Source of the DNA: Campylobacteraceae bacterium
GTDB taxonomy: Bacteria; Campylobacterota; Campylobacteria; Campylobacterales; Arcobacteraceae
Assembly (NCBI GenBank): GCA_013215945.1
Contig: JABSOM010000015.1
Coordinates: forward strand, 21,652-85,651
Direction of reading: 5' to 3'
Length of the DNA: 64,000 nt
Shown: piece by piece, positions 36,590 to 48,034 of the stretch
How positions within the stretch are numbered: the stretch's first letter is position 1
Layout of the letters: the number at the start of each line of letters is the position of its first letter
Position numbers and translations under genes: made by a program
The notes under the pieces: generated by a model
Databases searched by the model: none
Told to the model about the DNA's origin: nothing
The model's input: only the letters and a program-made list of their open reading frames with translations

Positions 36590-38500
36590 TTAGATACTAG
36601 GATTGTTATTAATAGGTAATTTTATTTTAAACACACAGCCTTGATGCACTGTTTTTTCGTAATCGTAAGTGATGTTATTGACTTCTATACTGCCTTTAAA
36701 CTGTTTTGATATAATTTCTCTGCCTAAATATAAACTAGTACCTGTACCCAAATGTTGTTTTTTAGTTGTAAAATAAGGCTCAAAGATTCTTTCCAGAAAC
36801 TCTTTTTTAATGCCCAAAGCATTGTCTTTTATGCAAATAATGGCAAAATCGTTTTCTTTAATAATATCAATAAAAACAAAACGTTTATATTCTTTTCCCC
36901 CATGAACAAAAGCTTCTTTTGAATTGTTCAAAATATTTAAGAAAATTTGCATTAATTCTATTTCATTCCCCGTAATATTTACATCTTCTAGGTTTAAAAT
37001 CAGTTTTATATTCGACTCTTCATATTTTGAGAAAATTAGTTTTTGTGTTTTAAGAAAGGTTTTTTTTAAATTGAAAATAATGTTTTCATTTTTTGCTTTA
37101 AAAAAATCTCTAAAAGTATCAATAGTTTGTGATAATTGTTTCGTATTGCTTAAGATGATACGAATAGATTCTCTAAATTGTTTTTCATCTAAAAATTTAT
37201 ATTCATGCTGTAGCTCCATTCCACTGGCAGCTACAGAAATTGCTGATAAGGGTTGTCTCCATTGATGTGCAATATTTTCAAGCATTTCACCCATAGATGC
37301 TAATTTTAAATTAAGAGATAAGGTTTTTTCTCTGTTTTTAACTTCTGTTAAATCTAAAATTGCAAGTATTTTGAATTTTTTCTTTGACGAAATAAAAATA
37401 TCTTCTTTTAATAACATACAAAATGTTTCTGCATTTTTTTTGACACCAAAAACTTCATAAGAATCTCTGTACTTCTTTATACTGTTTGTTAAAACTAAAC
37501 CTTGCGATTGTTTTGCAATAAAATAAGCAGGTTTTTTACCCAAAACTTCTACTTTAGAATCAAAACCAAATAGTTTTAAACATTCATAGTTGATTTCGGT
37601 ACATTTATCATTTTCAAATACAATCAGGGCTTCAAGAGTGGAGTTAATAAGTGCATGAAACTCATTTATGCGCGTATTTAAAGCTTCTTTTGTGAGTAAT
37701 AATTTATCGTTGTGTGCCTCTAATTCTAAGGTCCTTGTTTTTATTTTTGCTTCTAAACCCAAATTATTGTCTTGTAATTCTTGAATTAATATTTTATTTT
37801 TAAAAAAAAGTTCGTTAAAAGCACTTGCCATGTCGCCAATCTCATTTTTATTGTTTAATGTTATCTTAGTGTATAAAATACTGTTATTCATATTTTTCAT
37901 TTGTTTTGAAATAATACGAATAGGATGAATGATTAACTTATTTAACAAAGTATTGATTAAAATAAAAATGATAAGGATTAAAGAAAACAAAAAAACATAC
38001 ACAAATAATTCAATTTTACTCATTAAAGATACAAATTCATCTACTGAATAATAAATAACTAATTTTCCCCATGTTTTATTGATAGCTCTAATGTCATATT
38101 CAAAAGCAATGGCTCTTTTTCCATGGTACATAAACTGATATTCATCAAAATATAAAGTATTTTTTTTATCAAAATACTTTATATCAAAAGAGGAAGCTTG
38201 TTTGTTTTGATAGATTAAAACATTCTGTTCATCAAAAGCAGCAATATGAAGTATTCCATCAAGACTTTGCAAATCCATACAGGTTGCTTTAATAGAGTCA
38301 TATTGTTTTAAAATAAAATCATTGATTAAAATGCCAGAACTTAACTTCATAAAACTTTGAACAGAAACATTTATATTAGCAAAAACTTTCGCTTCTAATT
38401 CTTTTTTCAATGGATTCAAAAAGAGCACAAAAATAAGACATAAAATAATAAATAACAATAATAAACTATAGGAAAATTGCTGTTTTAGTGTATTTTTCAT
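36590..38500 (-). CDS. Membrane sensor histidine kinase
   Basis: 636 aa. TM1 (about 10-30), a periplasmic sensor domain (about 31-165), TM2 (about 168-190), then HAMP (LIIHPIRIISKQM) with NEIGDMASAFNEL. A coiled coil, PAS (about 280-390) and a kinase core follow. The H-box is ENIAHQWRQPLSAIS and the N-box FLNILNNSKEAF. The ATP-lid motifs are slightly unusual: DNALGI for G1 and GTGTSLYLGREI for G2. It follows a periplasmic binding-protein gene by 4 bases, so the binding protein probably presents the ligand. No response regulator is adjacent. Confidence 0.88.
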   Translation of the reverse strand: MKNTLKQQFSYSLLLLFIILCLIFVLFLNPLKKELEAKVFANINVSVQSFMKLSSGILINDFILKQYDSIKATCMDLQSLDGILHIAAFDEQNVLIYQNKQASSFDIKYFDKKNTLYFDEYQFMYHGKRAIAFEYDIRAINKTWGKLVIYYSVDEFVSLMSKIELFVYVFLFSLILIIFILINTLLNKLIIHPIRIISKQMKNMNNSILYTKITLNNKNEIGDMASAFNELFFKNKILIQELQDNNLGLEAKIKTRTLELEAHNDKLLLTKEALNTRINEFHALINSTLEALIVFENDKCTEINYECLKLFGFDSKVEVLGKKPAYFIAKQSQGLVLTNSIKKYRDSYEVFGVKKNAETFCMLLKEDIFISSKKKFKILAILDLTEVKNREKTLSLNLKLASMGEMLENIAHQWRQPLSAISVAASGMELQHEYKFLDEKQFRESIRIILSNTKQLSQTIDTFRDFFKAKNENIIFNLKKTFLKTQKLIFSKYEESNIKLILNLEDVNITGNEIELMQIFLNILNNSKEAFVHGGKEYKRFVFIDIIKENDFAIICIKDNALGIKKEFLERIFEPYFTTKKQHLGTGTSLYLGREIISKQFKGSIEVNNITYDYEKTVHQGCVFKIKLPINNNPSI

Positions 38501-38504
38501 AAAT

Positions 38505-39602
38505 TCAAAAGCTTTTTATGGTTTCAACATAAGAAACCTTATTATTTACGAACTTTACTATAATTTTATCTTTATTTACGGGGTCACCATTTATATCAAA
38601 ACTTATATTTCCTGTAGCACCTTTAAAGTTTTTGGTTAAAAGTAAAGCTTTTTGTATTTTTAAAGGATCAAAAGATTCTGTTCTTTTGATGGCATCCATT
38701 AAAAGCATCACCGCATCATAAGTCAGAAGTGCTCCAGAACCTTGAATTTTTGTTAATTGAGGCAATATTTTTTTTGATATTTCATTGTTATTGTCTTTAT
38801 GCCAATGGGTTACAAAATAATTTCCATTAATCTTATTGGAATATTCATACATAATCTTACTCCAAGAATCAAAACCAACAAATATTTTTGACAGCCCCAT
38901 ATCATAAGCTTGTTCAATCAATAAAGCACTTTTAAAACTTTTCTCACTTAAAACAACAATATCGGGTTTTTTTTCTTTGATAACAGCAATAATATTTTTA
39001 AAATTACTGGTACTTTTATTATATTTTAGAACATCTAAAATATTAATATTAAAATTCTTAAAACTTTTTTGAATTTCTTTATTTAGAGAAATAGAATGGT
39101 TACTGGAAATATTTTCTAAAACAATAACCGTTTTTGCTTTTAAAGAAGTAGAGATAAATTTGGCAAGAGCTTTGCTTTGTGAGATATCCACATAACACAC
39201 TCTAAAAATAAAATTTCCTATTTTACTCAAAGCTGGATTGGTTGAAAAGTTAGAAATCATAGGAATTTTTTTATCCTGTAATATCTTAGCCATTGCAATA
39301 CTATGAGAACTCCAAACAGAACCAATAACAGCAGAGACTTTTAACTCGTCTGCTTTTAGGGCAGCTTGCATGGAGCCTAAAGCCGTACTTTTGTTATCTA
39401 GTTCATGAAGAATAATTTGTTTTCCTAAAATACCGCCGGTTTTGTTTATCAAATTTACAGTAATTCTAAGAGCTTCAATAGAATAAAAATTTCCTTTTGC
39501 TGCTTTTCCAGTATGAGAAAAAATACCGGCAATATGCAAAGAATCCTGGGCAAAAAGTGATTTTAACAATAAAGTAAATAGAAAAAAATATTTTAGATAC
39601 AT
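38505..39602 (-). CDS. Periplasmic ABC-type ligand-binding protein (LivJ/K family)
   Basis: 365 aa. Signal peptide MYLKYFFLFTLLLKSLFA. The mature protein begins LHIAGIFSHTGKAAKGN, typical of Peripla_BP_6 branched-chain amino acid/amide receptors; VIGSVWSSHSIAMAKIL and YDAVMLLMDAIKRT are further signatures. No permease or ATPase genes lie nearby; the partner is the histidine kinase immediately downstream, so a sensory role is inferred. Ligand unknown. Confidence 0.88.
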   Translation of the reverse strand: MYLKYFFLFTLLLKSLFAQDSLHIAGIFSHTGKAAKGNFYSIEALRITVNLINKTGGILGKQIILHELDNKSTALGSMQAALKADELKVSAVIGSVWSSHSIAMAKILQDKKIPMISNFSTNPALSKIGNFIFRVCYVDISQSKALAKFISTSLKAKTVIVLENISSNHSISLNKEIQKSFKNFNINILDVLKYNKSTSNFKNIIAVIKEKKPDIVVLSEKSFKSALLIEQAYDMGLSKIFVGFDSWSKIMYEYSNKINGNYFVTHWHKDNNNEISKKILPQLTKIQGSGALLTYDAVMLLMDAIKRTESFDPLKIQKALLLTKNFKGATGNISFDINGDPVNKDKIIVKFVNNKVSYVETIKSF

Positions 39603-39839
39603 CTTAAAAACTCCTTTTACTATAGATATAAAAGATTAATAATTTTATTATGAGAAAGTATAATGATATTAAATTAATTTAATATAAGTTTTTAAAAAAA
39701 ATATTGTCTTTTTTTAGAAAACTGTTTTTTTTGTGGATTCTTTTGTAACAAAAAACCAATAATTCCTAGCTTTGGCTTTTTAATTCTATTTTATTAGAGC
39801 AAATTTTATATACTGTTATATATAAAAAGAAGGTTCAAT

Positions 39840-40538
39840 ATGAAAGAATTTCAAGAAGAAATAATACAAACATTTAATGAAATGTATTTAGTAGAAACAC
39901 TCAATTTAAACAATAAATGTATTTTAGACTTAGGTTGCGGCAATGCCAAAATCACTAAAGAAATAAAAAATAATGGATTTGATAGAAGTATATATGCTTG
40001 TGAAATAGATATAATACAACATAAGAAAAACTTACTTAATAATGATGGTATTATTTACAAACCTTATGGTGCAGAAGAATTAGGCTTCAATGATGAGACT
40101 TTTGATATGGTATTCATGTTCAAATCTTTTCATCACATACCTAAAAATTTAATGAAACAGGCTTTGAGTGAAATAAAAAGAGTTTTAAAACCCAATGGAT
40201 TATTATATATTTCTGAGCCACTTTTTAAAGGAAAACACAATGAATTAATTGCTATGTTTCATAATGAAAAAGAAGTAAGAGCAGAAGCTTTTTTAAGCAT
40301 AGAACAAGCGGTGAAAGAAGAAAAATTTAAACTCTTTCAAGAGATATTTTTTAATGCTGAAATAAGTTATAATTCATTTGAAGAATTTAGTCTTAAACAT
40401 ATTAATCAATCCTATAACAACAATGAATTAAAAGAAGAACTTTACTTAAAAATCAAAGAAAAATATCTTGAATATTCTAAGAATGATAAAGCAGAATTTC
40501 TAAAACCTTTTAGGGTAGATATTTTACAAAAAATCTAA
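39840..40538 (+). CDS. Class I SAM-dependent methyltransferase
   Basis: 232 aa. Motif I is ILDLGCGNAKITKEI (about residues 28-42), motif II FDMVFMFKSFHHIP, and post-motif EIKRVLKPNGLLYISEP, as in UbiE/Methyltransf_11-type enzymes. Substrate unknown. GAAGG precedes the ATG. Transcribed with or just upstream of ligA, 55 bases away. The 237-bp region upstream (39603-39839) shows only A+T-rich DNA. Confidence 0.85.
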   Translation: MKEFQEEIIQTFNEMYLVETLNLNNKCILDLGCGNAKITKEIKNNGFDRSIYACEIDIIQHKKNLLNNDGIIYKPYGAEELGFNDETFDMVFMFKSFHHIPKNLMKQALSEIKRVLKPNGLLYISEPLFKGKHNELIAMFHNEKEVRAEAFLSIEQAVKEEKFKLFQEIFFNAEISYNSFEEFSLKHINQSYNNNELKEELYLKIKEKYLEYSKNDKAEFLKPFRVDILQKI

Positions 40539-40584
40539 GCCTAGAGTAAAACATTTTAGATACAATAAAAAAAATCAATTATGA

Positions 40585-42543
<1,959 letters not shown>

Positions 42544-42664
42544 AGTACTTTATACTGTTACTTTTTCATCTTTTTTATGCGAATAAAGTGAATACTATAT
42601 TTGAATCAAGTCATATTATTACTTTTGTTCTATAATATATCTTAATACTTTTTAAAGGCGAAGA

Positions 42665-43141
42665 ATGATTCAAAAAGACCAAAAATCACTTGCCATGACT
42701 ATGTTAATGACACCAGATAAAGCAAATTTCTCTGGCGACAATGTCAATGGTGGTGAAATATTAAAAATGCTTGATCACGTAGCTTATGCTTGTGCGGCAA
42801 GATATACAGGGATGTATGCAGTTACTTTATCTGTTGATATGGTACTTTTCCAAAATCCTATTAAAATTGGTTCACTTGTGACCTTTTATGCATCTGTTAA
42901 TTATACAGGACGAACTTCAATGGAGATAGGAATAAAAGTTATTTCAGAAGATGTAAAAAACAGAGAGACAAAACATACAAATGTATGTTATTTTACCATG
43001 ATTGCAGTAGATGAAAAAGGAAATCCAACACCAGTACCAAAACTTCCTATTGAAACAGACGATGACAAAAGAAGATATAAAGATGCTATTAGACGTAAAG
43101 AAGCTAGAATTGAAGCTAAGTCAATTACTCATATACGATAA
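42665..43141 (+). CDS. Acyl-CoA thioesterase, YciA-like hotdog fold
   Basis: 158 aa. Hotdog features: NVNGGEILKMLDHVAYACAAR, VDMVLFQNPIKIGSLV, SVNYTGRTSMEIGIKV, and a charged C-terminal tail. The family hydrolyses acyl-CoAs of varied chain length in the cytoplasm. The Asn-Gly-Gly loop and Asp in LDHVAY are the expected active-site region. Single gene with GGCGAAGA before the ATG; it shares a bidirectional terminator with the ABC-F gene. Confidence 0.88.
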   Translation: MIQKDQKSLAMTMLMTPDKANFSGDNVNGGEILKMLDHVAYACAARYTGMYAVTLSVDMVLFQNPIKIGSLVTFYASVNYTGRTSMEIGIKVISEDVKNRETKHTNVCYFTMIAVDEKGNPTPVPKLPIETDDDKRRYKDAIRRKEARIEAKSITHIR

Positions 43142-43148
43142 ATTATTA

Positions 43149-43179
43149 AAATAAAAAGAAGTGTTACTTCTTTTTATTT
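43149..43179. terminator. Bidirectional intrinsic terminator
   Basis: A 14-bp perfect stem AAATAAAAAGAAGT / ACTTCTTTTTATTT with GTT loop lies between two converging genes; A- and T-runs on either side allow function on both strands. The ABC-F stop codon falls at the loop/stem junction. Confidence 0.82.
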
Positions 43180-44771
43180 ACTTGACTTGACTTTAATTCT
43201 GAAAATTCCTCGTAAGAACCTTTAAAATCAATAATTGATCCATCTGCTTGAATTTCTATAATTCTATTAGCATATACATCTAATAATTCCCTATCATGAG
43301 ATACACAAATAACAGAACCAGCATAAGCCAATAGTCCTTCTCCAAGTGCAATAATAGCTTCTAAATCAAGATGATTTGTAGGCTCATCTAAAATCATAAA
43401 GTTGGGTTGTTCTAACATAATTTTAGAAAGCATCATTCTGTGTTTTTCACCACCAGAACACGCTTTTACTTGTTTTTCTTGCTCAGTACCATTAAATAAC
43501 ATTCGTCCTAAACAGTTTCTAATTTCAGAAATATCTGCATCTCTATCAAAAGCTCTTAACCAATCGTATAAAGTAATATCACCTTCAATTAAATCCGTAG
43601 CATTTTGAGGAAAATAACCATTTTGAATAGTAGCTCCCCATAAAATATCACCAGAATCTGCTTTGATATTTTCAACCATTACTTCACATAATGTAGTTTT
43701 TCCAATACCATTTGGCCCAATAACAGCTATTTTATCTTCTTTTTCAACAGTAAAAGTAATGTCATTTAATACAACTTTTCCATCAAAAGATTTGCTTACA
43801 TTTTTAAGTGTTAGAATTTCTTTTCCAACTTCTCTTTTTTGTTTAAAGATAATAGCAGGATCTCTTCTTGAAGAAACCTTGATAGACCCAACATTTAGTT
43901 TGTCAAGTTGTTTTTGTCTTGATGTTGCTTGTTTTGCTTTTGAAGCATTTGCAGAGAATCGTGTAATGAATTTTTCTAATTCATCTTTCTCTTTTAATTT
44001 TTTGTTAACATCTTTTTCATTTTGTTTAGCAATTACCATTGAAGCTATATACCAATCATCATAGTTACCTGAGAATTCTCTGATTTGTTTATAATCAACA
44101 TCTAAAATATTTGTACAAACAGCATTTAAAAAGTGTCTATCATGAGAAATAACAACCATTGTTCCATCATGATGTTGAAGTCTGTTTTCTAACCATCCAA
44201 TAGTTGCAATATCCAAGTTATTCGTAGGCTCATCTAAAAATAATGCATCTGGTTTTGGGTATAAAACTTGTGCCAATAAGACTTTAAACTTATCTCCACC
44301 TGTAATGCTTGACATTAAATCATTTTGTTTTGAAGCAGGAAAACCTAAATCTTCAAGAATTTTTGTGATTTTAATATCGTATTCATACGTTGGATCTTCT
44401 TCACAGCAAATAATCTCTAATTCACCTAATTTATCTCCAATTGCATCCGTATATTCTTCTAAATACAGTTTTTCTTTTTCTTTAATTGCATCATAAAGTC
44501 TTTTATTTCCTAAAAGAACGGTATCAAAAATTGAATACTCTTCGTACGCAAATTGATTTTGCCCCAAGGTTCCAATTTTTTTACCATTTTGAACTTGAAC
44601 TTCACCATCTGTAGCATCTTCAATACCTGATAATATTTTAAGAAATGTAGTTTTTCCAGCACCATTTGCGCCGATTAAACCATATCTTTTCCCTGAATCT
44701 AACTTGACATTAATATCTTGAAATAAAACTCTTGAGCCGTAAGCTTTTTTAAGATTAACTGTTTGTACCAT
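43164..44771 (-). CDS. ABC-F family ATPase (YbiT-like)
   Basis: 535 aa. Two ABC modules without membrane domains: Walker A GANGAGKTTFLK and GPNGIGKTTLCE, Walker B DALFLDEPTNNLD and FMILDEPTNHLD, signatures SITGGDKFKVLLA (first, atypical) and CSGGEKHRMMLSK (second). A charged linker lies between them. ABC-F proteins act on ribosomes (translation factors). The ATG at 44771 is chosen because GGAG lies 7 bases upstream and the protein then starts MVQTVNLKKAYG; a 19-residue extension to 44828 is unlikely. EttA, YbiT or Uup cannot be separated firmly by eye; size suggests YbiT. Confidence 0.9.
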   Translation of the reverse strand: MVQTVNLKKAYGSRVLFQDINVKLDSGKRYGLIGANGAGKTTFLKILSGIEDATDGEVQVQNGKKIGTLGQNQFAYEEYSIFDTVLLGNKRLYDAIKEKEKLYLEEYTDAIGDKLGELEIICCEEDPTYEYDIKITKILEDLGFPASKQNDLMSSITGGDKFKVLLAQVLYPKPDALFLDEPTNNLDIATIGWLENRLQHHDGTMVVISHDRHFLNAVCTNILDVDYKQIREFSGNYDDWYIASMVIAKQNEKDVNKKLKEKDELEKFITRFSANASKAKQATSRQKQLDKLNVGSIKVSSRRDPAIIFKQKREVGKEILTLKNVSKSFDGKVVLNDITFTVEKEDKIAVIGPNGIGKTTLCEVMVENIKADSGDILWGATIQNGYFPQNATDLIEGDITLYDWLRAFDRDADISEIRNCLGRMLFNGTEQEKQVKACSGGEKHRMMLSKIMLEQPNFMILDEPTNHLDLEAIIALGEGLLAYAGSVICVSHDRELLDVYANRIIEIQADGSIIDFKGSYEEFSELKSSQVNKKK

Positions 44772-44930
44772 AAAATCTCCATTGTTTAATAAAAGGCGAT
44801 TATATCCAAAAATATCTAAGTTTTCCATAAGGCAAATAAATACTTCTTATTAAAATTTAATTTAAAAACAGTGGAAGTTTTTAAAATAAATAACTATATA
44901 ATAATTCTTAAATAACTACAAAGGCTAAAC

Positions 44931-46178
44931 TTGAAAATACTTATTGTAGATGACAGCATAACGTTGTTGCAAGGATTGGTTTCTGTATTAGAACATATAA
45001 GTCCTTTAGAAATATTTACGGCAAAATCAAAACAAGAATGTGCCAATCTTTTACTTCAAGAAAAAGGTAAATTTGATATTGCTATTTTAGATTTAGGTTT
45101 ACCAGATGCTCCTGATGGAGAAATAATACTATTTATGGAAAAATTTTCTATTCCCAGTATCATTTTAACAGCCAAACAATACGACAAAAATAATCCTTTA
45201 TATAAACATGATTTTATAATTGATTATGTAATTAAAAATGGCGCTTATTCTCTTGATTATACGGCTTATGTTGTGCAAAGATTTATAGACAATTCAAAAG
45301 TTGATGTATTAGTAGTTGATGATTCCAGATCTTTTTCGGCAAAAATAAAACACTTATGTAAAAAATACAATATCAATACAATTTTAGCATCTTGCGCAGA
45401 AGATGCAATAAAAATCATGAAAAGTAAAAATAAAATCAAGTTAATATTAGTTGATTACATAATGCCAGGAATGAATGGCCTAGAACTTACTGCATTAATG
45501 CGAAAAAAATACAAAAAAGATGAGATATCAATTATTGCTTTATCTTCAATAACAGATAAAGAAATCGTTGCAAAATTTTTGAAATACGGTGCCAATGATT
45601 TTATTTACAAAGATTTTTCAGACGAAGAGTTTTATGCAAGAGTAAATTCTAATCTTGACATTATAAAACTTTTTGAACAAAGCAGGGATCGAGCAAATAA
45701 GGATTATATGACAGGAATGTATAACAGACGTTATTTGTTTGAAAAAGGAAGAAAAATTTACGAAAAAGCAAAAAAAGTAGACAGTTATCTTTCTTGTGCG
45801 ATTATTGATATTGATAAGTTTAAAAATATAAATGACCAATATGGTCATGATGTGGGAGATATCGCCATTAAACATATTCCTGAGATTTTAAATACGTTTT
45901 TGGATAACAATAATTTAATATCCAGAGTCGGTGGAGAAGAGTTTTGTATTATTAGTAAAAACATCAATGAAAGAGAAATATTAGAACTTTATGAAGAAAT
46001 CAGAAAAGCATTTGAAGAAACAATTATAAATATTGAGGATTTAAAACTTAAATTTACTGTTTCTATTGGACTTACCACTTCTTTTGCTTCTTCATTTGAA
46101 GACATGTTGAAACAAGCAGATCTTGCTTTATATGAAGCAAAAGAAACAGGAAGAAATAAAGTAATTCTTTTAAAATAA
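44931..46178 (+). CDS. Double-receiver diguanylate cyclase
   Basis: 415 aa. The first receiver (about 1-118) has IAILDLGLPDAPDG; the second (about 123-240) has phospho-Asp in LILVDYIMPGMNGLEL. A GGDEF domain (about 250-415) follows, with DYMTGMYNRRYLFEKG and an intact RVGGEEF loop, so it is the one clearly competent cyclase in the window. The end reads LALYEAKETGRNKV. TTG start, supported by AAAGG 6 bases upstream. Upstream lies a divergent promoter region shared with the ABC-F gene. Similar in layout to PleD. Confidence 0.92.
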   Translation: MKILIVDDSITLLQGLVSVLEHISPLEIFTAKSKQECANLLLQEKGKFDIAILDLGLPDAPDGEIILFMEKFSIPSIILTAKQYDKNNPLYKHDFIIDYVIKNGAYSLDYTAYVVQRFIDNSKVDVLVVDDSRSFSAKIKHLCKKYNINTILASCAEDAIKIMKSKNKIKLILVDYIMPGMNGLELTALMRKKYKKDEISIIALSSITDKEIVAKFLKYGANDFIYKDFSDEEFYARVNSNLDIIKLFEQSRDRANKDYMTGMYNRRYLFEKGRKIYEKAKKVDSYLSCAIIDIDKFKNINDQYGHDVGDIAIKHIPEILNTFLDNNNLISRVGGEEFCIISKNINEREILELYEEIRKAFEETIINIEDLKLKFTVSIGLTTSFASSFEDMLKQADLALYEAKETGRNKVILLK

Positions 46179-46205
46179 GTATTAATTACTAATACTTATT
46201 TTTGA
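46173..46205. terminator. Intrinsic terminator between cyclase and nitroreductase genes
   Basis: A 13-bp perfect stem AAAATAAGTATTA / TAATACTTATTTT with loop ATTAC is followed by T residues on the plus strand and lies between converging genes. Confidence 0.8.
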
Positions 46206-46209
46206 CTCT

Positions 46210-46854
46210 TTATTTAATTATTTCAACAACTTCACTAGAGCTAAGTCTTAATTGAGAACTTTGTTCATTAATTCTGTATCCAAAAGGAAGGACTACTGAT
46301 ACTTGGTACTTACTCGTATCAAGACCTAATACTTTTTCAAGATTCTCTTTCTCAAAACCTTCTATAGGACAAGAATCAATTCCAATACTAGCAGCTGCTG
46401 TCATCATATTAGCTACGGCTAAGTATGTTTGTTTAGAAGTCCACGCATAAATATTTGAATCAGAACTTAAAGTATCACTTAAATGATTGGCATATAAATT
46501 TAAGTAAAAATCATATTGTTCTTGAGACATATCTCGTCTAGCAAATCGTTTACCTGGAATACTTGACTCAGGTTTTACATCATAAATTTTGGCAAGTACA
46601 ATTATTAATTCACTAGCACTTGTAACTTGAACTTGATTCCAAGACACTTCTTTTATCTTTTCTTTAAGTTCTTCGTTTTTAATTACTAAAAACTTCCAAG
46701 GTTCCATTCCAAAAGAAGATGGTGATTTACGTCCTGCTTCTAGAATATAATTAAAGTCACTTTCTTCAATTTCTTTTGTATCATCGAAAACTTTACAAGC
46801 ATGTCTAAAATCCATTGCTTCATTGAATATCGTTTTATTTGTTTCTTTTTGCAT
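46210..46854 (-). CDS. NAD(P)H nitroreductase family protein
   Basis: 214 aa FMN-dependent oxidoreductase of the NfsB-like group. FRHACKVFDDTKEIEE at the start, GRKSPSSFGMEPWKFLVIKN, and the later AAASIGIDSCPIEGFEKENLEKVLG are diagnostic (flavin and pyridine nucleotide contacts). Probably reduces quinones or nitro compounds. Adjacent to a quinone reductase and HxlR regulator, suggesting a shared electrophile/redox response. Confidence 0.9.
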   Translation of the reverse strand: MQKETNKTIFNEAMDFRHACKVFDDTKEIEESDFNYILEAGRKSPSSFGMEPWKFLVIKNEELKEKIKEVSWNQVQVTSASELIIVLAKIYDVKPESSIPGKRFARRDMSQEQYDFYLNLYANHLSDTLSSDSNIYAWTSKQTYLAVANMMTAAASIGIDSCPIEGFEKENLEKVLGLDTSKYQVSVVLPFGYRINEQSSQLRLSSSEVVEIIK

Positions 46855-46888
46855 TTTGGTCCTTTTATTTCTAAGTAAGTATACACTC

Positions 46889-46919
46889 TTTAGTATTAAA
46901 ATATCATTACGATACTAAA
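46889..46919. promoter_or_regulatory. Candidate operator upstream of the nitroreductase gene
   Basis: Inverted repeat TTTAGTAT (46889-46896) / ATACTAAA (46912-46919), 15-base spacer. It lies just upstream of the nitroreductase start. TAGTA/TACTA half-sites recall known HxlR-family operators, so the nearby HxlR protein is the candidate binder. Confidence 0.4.
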
Positions 46920-46940
46920 AGTAAGTTATAAACAATTTTT

Positions 46941-47531
46941 CTAAGAAAAATTCTTTGATAAAAGTTCTTTAAATACTTTGAGCTCACTTTTTACATCTAA
47001 ATCACTTTTAAAAATATCATGCATCGCATAACTTTTTAATGCGTTCATTCCACAAAACTGAAACGTTTTATGAGTCGCGATATTGGCTTCATCTAAGGAT
47101 AATCCATCAAAAAAACCCTCTTTATTTGAAAATTCACTTGAAGGACAATTATAAGTAAAACTTAACATGTATTTTTTACCTTGTAATAAACCTCCACTTC
47201 CATATTTTTTGCTGCTGTCTTTTGAGCTTCTTCCATCATTAACATAAGTAACATTTCCATAACCCCCTGAAAAAATTTCATCAATGTATTTTTTTGTAAG
47301 CCAAGGTACACCCATCCAATATACGGGATATTGAAATAAAATATACTCCGCCCAGGCAAATTTTTCCAATTCTTCTTTTACATCATAATTGCTTTCAACT
47401 ACACTGTGTTGCACCTCAAAGTCTTTTTCATTAAAAACATCAAGCGCAGCATCAATTAATATTTTTGTTAATTTTCCTTCCGCAATACCTTCGTATCTTT
47501 GATGTCCATTTATAATCAGTACTTTTTTCAT
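46941..47531 (-). CDS. Flavodoxin-fold NAD(P)H quinone oxidoreductase (MdaB-like)
   Basis: 196 aa. VLIINGHQRYE at the N-terminus is the FMN phosphate loop; FQYPVYWMGVPWLTKKYIDEIFSG and YNCPSSEF are typical of the MdaB/NQO family that reduces quinones by two electrons and protects against oxidative stress. Divergent from the hxlR gene over a 136-bp region holding an inverted repeat. Confidence 0.88.
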   Translation of the reverse strand: MKKVLIINGHQRYEGIAEGKLTKILIDAALDVFNEKDFEVQHSVVESNYDVKEELEKFAWAEYILFQYPVYWMGVPWLTKKYIDEIFSGGYGNVTYVNDGRSSKDSSKKYGSGGLLQGKKYMLSFTYNCPSSEFSNKEGFFDGLSLDEANIATHKTFQFCGMNALKSYAMHDIFKSDLDVKSELKVFKELLSKNFS

Positions 47532-47600
47532 TTGACCTCATTTCTTTTATGTTATCCATTAATTTTGGAGTATATTGCTAATTAACTTAAATGTTGCTTA

Positions 47601-47621
47601 CATTACTTTAGGTAAGTAATG
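47601..47621. promoter_or_regulatory. Candidate HxlR operator in the divergent promoter region
   Basis: Perfect 8-bp arms CATTACTT / AAGTAATG around TAGGT. It lies between the quinone reductase and hxlR genes, where an autoregulatory operator would be expected. It resembles TACTT-type half-sites of HxlR regulators. Confidence 0.45.
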
Positions 47622-47667
47622 GAGTATTTGTTTATTTATGATATAATACTTTCATATAAGGAAATTA

Positions 47668-48030
47668 ATGTATATTATTAATAATAAAGAGTTCAACTGT
47701 GCTATTAACGTAACCCTAGACATATTTAATGACAGATGGAAATTGTCTATTATCTATCATTTGTTAGACAGCAATAAAAGGTTTAAAGAACTGAATGAAG
47801 AAATTTGTGAGATAACACAAAAAACACTTACTGTAAAATTAAAAGAATTAGAAGAAAAGAATATCATAAACAGAAAAGTTTTTGCTCAAGTTCCTCCAAA
47901 AGTAGTATATTCATTAACTCCTAGTGGAAAAAGATTAAAAACAGTAGTAAATGAAATGTACAACTGGGGTCTTGGTTATGTACAAGAGCATGGAGAAATA
48001 ACTCCAGACTCTTGTGATATGGAAAAGTAA
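47668..48030 (+). CDS. HxlR-family winged-helix transcriptional regulator
   Basis: 120 aa. The HxlR domain covers the whole protein: FNCAINVTLDIFNDRWKLSII holds the conserved N-terminal Cys (C11) used as redox or electrophile sensor in relatives such as YodB and HypR. The recognition region is FKELNEEICEITQKTLTVKL, and the wing has PPKVVYSLTPSG. A repressor of the divergent quinone reductase and perhaps of the nitroreductase gene is the natural inference. Confidence 0.9.
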   Translation: MYIINNKEFNCAINVTLDIFNDRWKLSIIYHLLDSNKRFKELNEEICEITQKTLTVKLKELEEKNIINRKVFAQVPPKVVYSLTPSGKRLKTVVNEMYNWGLGYVQEHGEITPDSCDMEK

Positions 48031-48034
48031 AAAA

